Positions 36,385 to 46,724 of a stretch of DNA of 64,000 nucleotides are shown piece after piece (positions within the stretch are counted from its first letter, which is position 1; every line of letters starts with the position of its first letter). The notes under the pieces are model-generated. The model was given only the letters and a program-made list of their open reading frames with translations. It ran no database searches and was not told the DNA's origin. The position numbers and the translations under genes are program-made. Source of the DNA: Cryptomeria japonica (Eukaryota; Streptophyta; Pinopsida; Cupressales; Cupressaceae); assembly GCF_030272615.1 (NCBI RefSeq), contig NC_081415.1, forward strand, positions 506,059,373 through 506,123,372, written 5' to 3'.

Positions 36385-38028
36385 CCCTCTTAGCGAGGAA
36401 GTTGTTCTGCATGACACCCAACTTCTCTCTGAAGAAGATGAATTTTGCCTTCCCCAATGCCTTTGTTAGAATGTATGCTACCTGCTGATCTGTAGCTATA
36501 AACTGTAGCTGAACAACTCCACACTGTACACAATCTTTGATGAAGTGATACTTGATGTCTATATGTTTCGACCTATCATGAAACACCGGATTCTCAGTCA
36601 ACTTAATGCAACTCTGATTGTCACAGTGTATCACTGTAGTCTCCACCTTCTGATCAAACAAGGCTACTAGCAACTTCTGAAGCTAGATAGCTTCACATGT
36701 CACCATGCTAGCTGCTATGTATTCTGACTCTGCAGAACTCAGAGCCACATACTTCTGCTTCCTACTGAACCAAGAGACAACTCCTGATCCCAGACTGAAA
36801 CAACACCCTGAAGTGCTCCTCTTGTCTATTGAGCTGCCTGCCCAATCTGCATCAGTATAGCCCATCAACCTGATTCCTTCACCTCAAGCATATCTAATCC
36901 CATACTTGATTGTACCTCACAAATAACACAGTACATGCTTTGCTGCTATCCAATGTACTCCCTTTGGCTCAACCATGAACTGACTAAGAGAGTTACTGCA
37001 AATGCTATATCTAGCCTGGTGTTGACCAAATACATGAGAGAACCAATCAACTGCCTGAATAATGTGGGATCTACATCCTTCTCCCTAGATGTATCTACCT
37101 TCCTCCAATTTGTGATCATAGGTGTAGACATGGCTTTGCAATCTTCCATCCTGAACCTTTTCAAGATTTCAATGCAATATTTCCCTTGTCCAAGGAAAAT
37201 CTCTCCATTTGTTTGCCATACCTCCATGCCTAGAAAGTAGTGCATAAGTCCCAAATCCTTCATCTCGAACTCTGCTGCAAGGTCCCTCTTGCACTCTTCT
37301 ATGAGCCCTAGTGAACCTGTTAGAAACAAGTCATCCACATATAAAACAAGAATGAGAATCTCACCCCCAACCACCAAGTAGTAGAGATTAGCATCCACCT
37401 CACTCTTCACAAAGCCCATTTCCTGCAAGTAACTATCAATGCATTCATACCATGCTTTGGGAGCCTACTTGAGTCCGTACAAAGCTCTCTTTAATCTAAA
37501 CACGTGGGTCTCTTTGTTGTGTGCTACAAATCCTTCTGGTTGTTCTATGCATACCTCATCTTTCAACTCACCATTGAGGAACGTTGTCTTGACATCCATT
37601 TGATGGATTTGCCATCCCATTTGTGCTGAAATTGAGATTACAGCTTGTATAGAAGTATACTTGGCAACTAGAGCAAATGTCTCCTCACGGTCTATTCCCT
37701 CCTTCTAAGAGAACCCTTTTGCCACAAACCTTGCCTTGTATTTATCGATGCTACCATCTGCACCGTGCTTGATCTTATAGATCCAACGTGATCCAACCAC
37801 AACTCTATCTGTTGGTCTAGGCACTACCTCCCAAACATCATTCTGCATAATTGAAGTATACTCCTCAACCATAGCATCTTGCCACACTTGATGTTGTGCA
37901 GCCTCCTGATAGCTAGAAGGTTCACTATCTACCAACTGACTAACTAATGCAACATAGTCATCAAACTTGGCTGGTTGTTTTCGTTGTCTACCAGGGAAAA
38001 CTTTAAGAAAACCCTCCTTTGGACAAGG
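36385..38028 (-). pseudogene. Copia reverse transcriptase and RNase H
   Basis: Minus-strand segments encode a Copia reverse transcriptase: WQDAMVEEYTSIMQNDVWE and SRWIYKIKHGADGSIDKYKA (37705-38028), MDVKTTFLNG and the catalytic LYVDDLFLTGS (about 37330-37600), then the Ty1-type RNase H with MGYTDADWAGS, SRKQKYVALSSAESEYIA and IHCDNQSCIKL (36377-36868). These copy element RNA into DNA and remove the RNA. Stops occur at about 37465, 37707 and between the RNase H segments, so no complete enzyme is possible. The upstream junction at about 38028 is where the DNA transposon entered; the Copia frame resumes as FTPCPKEGF. Confidence 0.85.
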
Positions 38029-38099
38029 TGTAAAAACCTGGCGAAAGTTGTATAATTCCGAAGAAAATTTTAATTTTATTGGCAAATTTTTGTGGTTTA

Positions 38100-38435
38100 C
38101 GGAGAAAAATAATAATCTCCATTGGCGAATTAGTTGTGATCGCTCAAAGTTTGTGAAAAATCCTGGCGAATTGTATTGTTTTTAAAACCCAAAAAATAAT
38201 TGCATGGGCGAATTGTAATGTTTTTAAAACCAGAAAAATATTTGCATTGGCAATTTCAACCTATTTTCAAATCATAAAAATAAAATATTGGCGATTTCAA
38301 GCTATTTTCAAACCATTAAAAAAAAATATTGGCGATTTCAAGCTATTTTCAAACCATAAAAATAAAATATTGGCGATTTCAAGCTATTTTCAAACCATAA
38401 AAAAAAATATTGGCGATTTCAAGATTTTAACTTTA
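38100..38435. repeat. Left subterminal tandem repeats of giant DNA element
   Basis: Five direct repeats with a 41-bp period begin TTGGC(G/A)ATTTCAA at 38247, 38288, 38329, 38370 and 38410. Upstream are two copies of GGGCGAATTGTAATG / GGCGAATTGTATTG followed by TTTTTAAAAC (about 38170-38232) and TTGGCGAATTAG near 38120. The shared word is TGGCGA, the same as at the element tip. Such subterminal arrays usually bind transposase. Confidence 0.85.
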
Positions 38436-38489
38436 AGTAATTAAAACACGTGGCACACAATCGTCAACTTTCTGCCTGGAAGACTGCCC

Positions 38490-39165
38490 ATTAGAAAATC
38501 TCGCAACCTAGCGACAAGCCCTTACGACTCTCTCTATCTCCAACTCGCAAGTCAAAAATGGTAAGCCTTCGTAACCTCGAGATCTAGCGACTGAGGGAAA
38601 CTGAACTGGCACTCGCCAATTCTCGACCACAAATGTTAAGTCCTCGTCACCACAGTGACTTGGAGATAGTGGTAAATGTAACCCTTGTCATGTACTCGCC
38701 AACATAAAACTGTTTATCTCTTAACTGCTAGCACTTCACTCGCAAGCTCGTGGCTTGATCAAGTCTTCAGAAATTTAACTTCGCGAGCTGGCGATAACCA
38801 TTAAACCTAACCACAAACTGTCTAGTCGCTAGCTCGTGACCTAAAAATGCTTACATTAAACAAACATGAGAGCTAGCGCCAACTGTATGAAATTAGTTAC
38901 TCGCTAACTCTCGCGGCTATAATGTATGACATCAAACCAACTCAAGACCTCGCGACCAAAGCAATTTCACTAACAATCTTTAGCTCGGTAACATAAAATG
39001 CTAACACCCAAAAAGCTAGAGACCTCGCGATGTAAACCCAAACCAACTTGTCGCCAGCTCGCAGCTTGATCACATCTTTAGACATTTTACCTCGCGAGCT
39101 GGCGATAACCATAAAACTTAACCACAAACTATTTGGTCGCTAGCTCGCAACCTAAATTTTTTAAG
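38490..39165. repeat. Alternating dyad array, left of unknown gene
   Basis: About 16 copies of a motif near TCGC-N-AGCT-CGCAAC and its inverse CTCGCGAGCT-GGCGATAAC occur about every 40 bp (for example near 38737, 38780, 38822, 38865, 38898, 38940, 38979, 39020, 39049, 39088 and 39135). Orientation alternates through much of the array. Each good copy is itself a near-palindrome with AGCT at its centre. The period equals that of the adjacent 41-bp repeats. Confidence 0.8.
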
Positions 39166-39189
39166 GCTTGGATGCTAACTCGTTCCTGA

Positions 39190-41086
39190 GGGACTAGTTT
39201 GAAGGTTTCTCTTGAGTCGAGGTTGATTAGACAAGCGAGGACGACGGTTTCAGAGGCATAAAAGGATTTGATAGCTTCTGAGTTAGAGATGGGAGATCAC
39301 GGATTTCTCTGAGAAATAAGAGCTCAGGTTGCTTGTTGTCAAGGATTCTGAAGCAGAATTTGTCCAATCAAGGAGGAATAAAATCAGAACAAAATCGTTC
39401 ACAATAGATGAGCCTTAGTAGGATGCAGTTGATTTGATAGGCATGACTTCTAGAGTCTACAGTCATGTTGAAAAATACCAAAATGATGATTTTTCACGTG
39501 AATGAGCATCACCAAATGAAGTGTGAAAATGTTATAAATACAATAGAGTGGTGACTTAATTGGTAGAAGAGAAACTCAGAAAAGAAACCTTTTTCATTTT
39601 CTGAGAGTGGTTTTTTCCTCAAAAAAGAAGATGATGTTTGAGCAGGATCGTGCATGGAGTTGTTGTGTGCTCTATGATACCGAATGGGTGTTTTTTTGTT
39701 TTCTTCTATGTGAGTTTATTTATTGTCAGAGGGGTTGTGAAAGTGAGAAGGATTGCCAGAGGGGGTGTGAAAGCCTTTTCTTGTCAAGAAGGGCCAAGCA
39801 TGGCACATCCTCTGCTTTTACTCTGCCATAGGATGGCAAGGGGTTTGAAGAAGGAGCCCACAAAGGAATGAAAGAAGGATTTGTTTGGGTGGGGAGTGGC
39901 AGCCAGTCATCTTTATGACGACATGGAAGTTGTGACCCCTCCCCAATAGATTACATTTACCCTAAAGCTCTTGTTTCCACTTTCCCTGATCGTGGGCATG
40001 AAGGCTCAAGTTCCTCTTTACATTTTCTCTGTTCCTAGGCATGAAGGCTTCCTCCTCAATTTGGAAATGATCTGTTGGACTTGGACAGAATGTAACATCT
40101 CACATTCCATCCGAAATGAAGGCATTAGGGTGATAATGGCATGGCTCAAGCAATTTTGCAAGTTGTATATTCATTGGGGTTCCTTTTCTAGTTCCAGTAG
40201 TGATTCTAGACTCTAGGTGAAGGGAGCAAGTTGTATACTGTATAGTCATTTACAGAGCAAATGAAAAGCATTTAGTGTCAAGCTTTGTCTATATATGAAT
40301 TTATTTTGTGTATAATTCTATCTCTTTCAAATGATCAGAATCATGAGATTTAATTTTTTTCATTTGTTGCATTGTTATGCTGTATGTAATTTTTCATTTA
40401 ATGCTTCCTAATCCTATTATGCCCAAGAATGCAAATTTTTTGTTAGTCTGGAATCATATTAAATAACTAAGGATTTACCTCATTGTAATTGGTGGGCAGA
40501 TTATAGAGTCATAGACAGTCATAGAACACCTCCATATATATTACATAAACATCAATAGCATATAAAATCATAAGAGTATTAAGAATGAAAGTATTAAAAA
40601 CCATAATAGATTATTAGATAGGAATACAATTATAAAACATAATTAGTAAAACATCAAGACAACAAACCAGTGCCTTATCCTAGGGCATAGAGTCACTTAC
40701 AATTCAAGACAACCTGATAATAAACTTCAATAAGATTCATTTGTAGATAAATAGGAATGAAATTATGAATAATGCCATTACATACAGTTACACAAGCCAG
40801 ATTCATATGTAAACTGAAAAACCCTTGACCATTCAATTCACAGTGAAAACATAAATTCAACACAAAGACAATTATGTGAGGATCGCATTGCTCAAACTGC
40901 AAATGATATTGATATTATATTCATAATGATATCAAAAAGTAAATTCACAATGCGATTCAACTATGCACTTATCAAATTCTTGAGTAGTTGAGCTATTATA
41001 ACTATATTAATATAAGAGTTTTCAAGTTCAACATCATTGATCAATAAAAGTGGCAACCTCAACCTGAGGACTCAACAAGCTTGGGA
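39190..41086. other. Non-coding part of giant element
   Basis: No gene is recognised here. A short hairpin at about 39572-39603 pairs CTCAGAAAA with TTTTCTGAG. Open frames at 39607-39871 and 39971-40216 are weak and lack motifs. The last few hundred bases could be 3' flank of the gene ending at 41087. Confidence 0.45.
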
Positions 41087-44000
41087 TTATTGTGAGGAAC
41101 CTTGGGTAGCAACCTCAACCTGAGATTTCTTCTTTGGCTTGAGCATGGCTTGCCACTTGTCCACCTCTTTGTTTGTTGGCCAACTAAATGCCTTTACCTC
41201 TTCCAACTTTGCAACTGAATCTGCCCATCTGGCATCTGTAACTGCCCTGGACTCAACAATAAACTTTGCATGGTCAACCTCAACCTTGAACAGTGAATCA
41301 AGCAGACTGTTAAGGAAATCAGCATCAACCTGTTCATTTACATGCTTGATTATTTCTTCTTGCTCCAGAATCAAATCAAATTCACTGGTCCAATCAGAAA
41401 CTGATTTCAAATCTCCATTACTACCATAAATTGAAGGCACCAATTTATTATAACCTTCCCCAAATGTCTGCAATTTTTCATTTATAAGCACATCCCTCCC
41501 TATGAAAAATGCATAAGCTACATTCATTACCTCCACCATGTCTTTAGTGTCACTGATCTTGGGAGGGAACTCATCACTATACATCATTGCAGTATCTAGC
41601 TTATCCATTAATCTGCTTCTTCCTGACCAAACATTGAACAAAGGTCCAAGAAAAGCGATAGCCTCATAGGATGTTTTGCTTGCCTCTTTCAAAGAAATGT
41701 GCATATCATGCACAACCATCAATTTGTCTTTCAATACACTAATCTTGTGTTTCAGAATTCCTAACACAACAGAGATAGCCTTGACATTTTGTTCCTTTTC
41801 AAGCTTTTCAATTTTCCCTACGTATTCCTCCATTTTTGTTGTCACATCAGCTGGTATTTCTTGTACTTGTTCTCTAATCTGTATTGGAGGGGGCTCATTT
41901 GCAATTTTTTCTTTCAACTCCACTAACTCTTCCTCTAGAGCGCCCTTCTTCATCAGTGTCTCTTCATATTTTTTAGACAATGCAATCAATTGGGTATATG
42001 TTTCTGTGTATCTTCTTGCCAAATCCTCTATTTTTGATAAATTCATGAAATAAACTTGAGTAAAAAATGAGGCAATCTCTATGTCAGTTGTGTTCTGCAA
42101 GTTCCAAATCATTCTATCAGCCTTCTTTTCTACTTGGATATTTAGAAGGTGGGGCTTTTGAGTGGAAGGGGCAAAAGACCAAGCAGCAAGTGTCTTTGAC
42201 TTAGGATTAAATCCTGATCCTCTTATTACATCTCCAATTTCAAATTTAGTTCTAAACATTGGGTCCTCTTGCTTCCTAATCTGATCAATAAATAGACTGG
42301 ATATCCCAGTCAGGCATCATAATCATACCAGTACTCTTTATCAATTGTCTTGCCTGTTCCACAAATATTTCCTCCCTATCAGGATCATATTCCTGCAGTG
42401 CCTTGATGATCTCCTCTTTCTTTTCTTCATTTGCTTCCTCTATGATCAGATTTTGTTTTAATTGATTTTGTTTCAACCTTGTCAAAAAACTTTTAAATTA
42501 ATTTGACTTAATAAAGTCATCATCTTTCATGAACTCATTTGACAACATCACATGCTCATCAAAGCCTTGAGCAAGGGCTTTGTTTGTTTCTCCCTGTTCT
42601 TCATTCTGCCCTGCTTCTCTAAGATGTGTCCTTATTTGATGAAAGTAGTGTCCTTGTTCTGTAACAATTTCTCCAGCAGGGTCTCTCCTCACAATTGTAC
42701 CAACCTCAGTGGTTTTTTGTTTCTTTGTAGCTGGCACTCGGGTAGATTGAACTTCATCCCCACTCTCTACATCATCAGCAGACACACTAAGTGGCCTCTT
42801 GCCATGTGAAGAATGTCCATCTTGGGGGTCTTGCTGCTGAGCAGTCACCTTTGGAATTTGAGGCATTTGTTCCATTAGAGTTTCACATAAACTCAGCATT
42901 TTGTTAATCCTCTCTAGGTACGGGCTATCAAGGCAAAAACCTGAGAAACTAGGGTCAGCAGCCAACAGTTTTGCTTCAACTCTCATCAAATTTTTCCATT
43001 TTCTTCTCCTTTCTTGTACTTAATCTTTTCTTAGCAAATTTCTAACCACGTCTTCATCATCCAATGGTTCATGGTCCTTTATTGTGGCCCAAGGTGTCAT
43101 TTTTGGCATTGCAACTTTAATAAATTGTTCCGGATCACAAAATCTAGACACAACATTAACCAACCTATACTGTTTAAGGAAATTGTTTACTTCATCAAAG
43201 GAACTCCTACCAATGGTAAAATCAGACACAACCCAAAGCCTAGGAAGAAAAGTACCCTTCCTGTGTTTATCAAGGTATTCTTTTTCAACTAGGGTCAATT
43301 GCCAGATAAACTCCATAAAAGCAATCCTAATTGGAACAAATTTTGGTAAAATATGGGGAGGCTGAGGACACCCATAGACTCTCATCACAGTAAAGTTATC
43401 AAAAAAAAAAAGTCCCCCCAGTTATGTGAAATAGGCCAGTTTGGAACATACTGGTAAGGTCTCAAAACTCTCCTAACATTAATTGACAATCGTTCCCTAT
43501 TTATTCCTAGCATTTCCATAATTGGCGAAACAACCCAATTTTTAAAGAAAAGGAAAGAAGAATGGGGAGAACTACTGTCCCAAACCTGGGTCCATCTTTG
43601 TATTGGCCCTAAGATACCAAATTCTTCTTTGAAAAGCTCCAATTCTTTATCCACGAACTCAAGATTATAGAACAAGATTAAATGCATCAGCAATGAATAA
43701 TGCTTGAATGTAGGGATGGGTGCACCACTCTGAATTTCAACTAGAGCATTATGAATGTGTTCAACCACATAGCCCACATAATCATAATCTTTGTTAACAT
43801 CTGGGTGTTGAATGTCCATAGCCATCATCAGTAATTCAGCTGACACTGTTGAATCTCCATCAAAACCCAACACTCTGCATAATCCATAGATTGTACAATG
43901 CATATAATGGTGGAAAGGTGTGATGTCAAATGGTGGTTTGATACTCTCTGGAATTATAATCGGCTTCTTATTCACCCTAGGCATGTATCTGGGCATTGCA

Positions 44001-44584
44001 TGCTTCTTGATAACACCTTTGTATTTGTCATAATCCTCTGCAATTCGCTCCAAATCTATATCTGTACATGCAGCGCCAGTAATCTGGAAAGCTTCAACAA
44101 AGCTAGCTCTGTTAATTGAAACTAGGGCAAACTGGTTCTTTCTTCTGATTACCCTAGATACTAGGCAATAGCATTTGGCCAACTCTTTGATCAAATCCAC
44201 ATCAACATACACATCTGGCACAATTAACTTTGCCATATTTAAATCCCAAGGGTTTGACATCGGGACACCCTTAACCCTATTTTTCCATAAATAATGAAAT
44301 AGAGCAGAACTAGTCATATTAAGCATGGTAGGGTTTCTGCATTGGCTCCATAAATCTCTCCATGCCAAATGATTTGTATTCAAAGCAACGGAAGTCCTTG
44401 GCATCAAATCTACAAATTCATCTTTGTATTTCTTAACCATCGTTTCCTCAGTGGCACTGGCACTGGCCTTGGAACCTCCAGGTCCACCTGCTCCACTTGT
44501 CGTGGCCTTGGGCTTCAGCTTGGGCTTGGGCTTGGGCTTGGGCTTGGGCTTGGAACCTCCAGCACCACTCGTCGCCTAGCTCAT
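41087..44584 (-). pseudogene. Long gene of unknown family in giant DNA element (about 1,165 codons)
   Basis: I do not recognise this protein. From an ATG at 44584 the frame reads a Lys-Pro repeat (KPKPKPKPKPKLKPK) from a GGGCTT hexamer, then a globular region of about 350 residues (44440-43385) with PFDITPFHHYMHCTIYGLC and YSLLMHLILFYNLEFVDKEL, a second part with MRVYGCPQPPHILPK and GTFLPRLWVVSDF, an acidic/basic linker with TKKQKTTE, and a C-terminal 390-residue part with coiled coil (ETLMKKGALEEELVELKEKI) and a basic tail KPKKKSQ. Five breaks interrupt it: TAG at 44576-44578, an 11-T tract at 43401-43411 one base out of frame, TAA at 43020-43022, TAA at 42498-42500, and a frameshift near 42300. 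Long open stretches between them suggest selection until recently. It is flanked by dyad arrays, hinting at a role in the element. Confidence 0.65.
44517..44563. repeat. Hexanucleotide repeat encoding Lys-Pro
   Basis: About seven tandem copies of GGGCTT (plus strand) encode a Lys-Pro repeat in the N-terminus of the unknown gene. Confidence 0.85.
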
Positions 44585-44689
44585 TTTAGCTGCAAGAGAA
44601 AAACTTAACCAATTTTCTAAAATTTTCTCACACCCAACACTCTGAATTCTCCAACGTTGTTGCAGAGCTCAATTCACTAGATTACCTCG

Positions 44690-46235
44690 AAGATAGAATG
44701 CATTAATGCAATTATACAAAACCTCAGCTCGATCATGCAATTTATGGTATTTACGATTTGAATTTTGGGCACCATCACTTCTCTCAAGTCTCAAGTCTCA
44801 TTAATTGCCACACTTGCATGAACTAGCTAGTAGCTACTGTGGCATAATGACATTAATTCAAACTTCAAACTGAAGTACTCAAGCGAAATTTGAATTCATG
44901 CCCTTCTATTTGATTGGCGATTGGCATTCAAAACTTTTACAGAACCCGACAAACAAGTCCACATGTTAGCGAGTTAGCGACAATGCTACCAAATCCTCTT
45001 AGTCGCAAGCTCGCAACCCCTTTTACGAATCCTCAAATAATCTCGCGAGTGAGCGACAACCGTTGATCTAACAAAACAACTTATTTCATCGCAAGCTCGC
45101 AACTAGAAACTTAACTTGACTTAAATCCTTGTGATCCCACAACAACAAGACACTTAACCGCCTTCGCATGCTCGCAACACTTTTTGACTTAAGACTTACA
45201 AACCCGCGAGCATGCGATGACCACAAAATCAGACCAAAACTTACTTGTCGCCAGATTGCAACTTAAAATCCTAAACAACTTCAAAACCTACGAGCAAGCG
45301 ACTTAACCGCATCGTATGATCGCAAATTAAAATGACTTAACTGCAAACACCTCGCAACATTGCGATAACATAAAATCACACCCAGTCGCAACCTCGCAAC
45401 ATAAAATGGTATTTGGGCGCCGTCACTTCTCTCAAGTGACCAAGTCTCATTAACTACCACACTTGCATGAACTAGCTAGTGTGGCATTAATTCAATTAAA
45501 TTGATAGAATGCATTAATGCAATTGTACAAATGTCAAAATCTCGGCTCGATCATGTCAAAAATTTTACAGAACCCGACAAACAAGTCCACGTGTCAATCC
45601 CCATCTTTAATCGTACACTCTCAATCGGTTATAACAATCAGGAAAGGAATCGGCGAGTTAGTGACAATGCTACCAAATCCACTTAATCGCAAGCTCGCAA
45701 CCCCTTTTACGAATCCTCATAGAATCTCGCGAGTGAGCAATAGCCGTTGATCTAACAAAATAACTTATTTCATCACAAGCTCGCAACTCAAAACTTAACT
45801 TGACTTAACAAGGCACTTAACCGCCATTGCATGCTCACAACACTTTTTGACTTAAGACTTACAAACCCGCGAGCATGTGATGACCACAAAATCAGACCAA
45901 AACTTACCTATCGCCAGATCGCAACTTAAAATGCTAAACAACTTCAAAACTTGTGAGCAAGCGGTGAAACCAACTAAGTTGTGATACCAACTACATCGCA
46001 TGATCGCAAATTAAAATGACTTAACCACAAACACCTCGTGACTATTCGACAACATAAAATCACACCCAATCGCAACCTCGCAACATAAAATGGTCAAGTG
46101 CAAAACATCTTGCGAGCTAGCGACAACTAAAATCTCCCAGTATTCGCAAGCTCACGACTTAAACTGACTTGATGATAAAGGACCTACGAGCTAGCGATAA
46201 CCATTAAACATGTCTAACCAACCATTTGACCACAC
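44690..46235. repeat. Dyad array right of unknown gene, tandemly duplicated
   Basis: The stretch contains two copies of a block of roughly 0.7 kb: 44690-45415 and 45415-46100, shown by pairs such as GAATGCATTAATGCAATT (44697 and 45508), CACTTGCATGAACTAGCTAG (44811 and 45461) and CAATGCTACCAAATCC (44981 and 45666). Within both copies, TCGC-AGCT-CGCAAC motifs and their inverses recur about every 40 bp, as in the left array. The last motifs near 46108-46195 (GCGAGCTAGCGACAAC, ACGAGCTAGCGATAACC) closely match left-array copies. It lies between the two genes of the giant element. Confidence 0.8.
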
Positions 46236-46239
46236 TTGA

Positions 46240-46720
46240 TGTTGACATGGACAAATAAATAGAGGACAACTTAGATTTTCAACGCATGACAACTTCGGTT
46301 TATTAGCCAACTAAGACAAAAAAAAAAAACACAAAACCGTAATTGCCATGAACATCATTTTAAGCATTTAATGTAGAACAGTAGAAAGGTAACAAAGGTT
46401 CTAGCAGTAACAGTTATGCAATATGAATAATTTTATGGATCTTGTGACACAAATTTATTGCATTTCATGTTCACATGTTACATAATGTGGAACCAAATAC
46501 CAATTTACTAATAATTCAATTGTTTAGTAATAATTCAAATTCACAATTAAAAATATGAAATAAGTATCCGTTCTACTTCTGATTGACAAATTCAAGGAAT
46601 ACAATATCAAAAATCATCAATGACAACTATAGTATTGCAATTTTACAAATTGAAATTGTAATATGACTCAAGAATTGTAGTATAATTATAAATACCTATA
46701 AACTGACTGCTAATTCACTT
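46240..46720. other. Spacer between dyad array and transposase end
   Basis: AT-rich DNA with a run of about 12 A near 46318-46331 and no gene. Confidence 0.5.
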
Positions 46721-46724
46721 CAGT

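Noticed and set aside
38490-39165. CRISPR-like array because of regular short repeats
   Set aside because: Eukaryotic context; repeats are degenerate, alternate in orientation, and lie inside a DNA transposon.
41676-42053. Plus-strand open frame of 125 codons
   Set aside because: Antisense shadow of the coiled-coil part of the unknown minus-strand gene.
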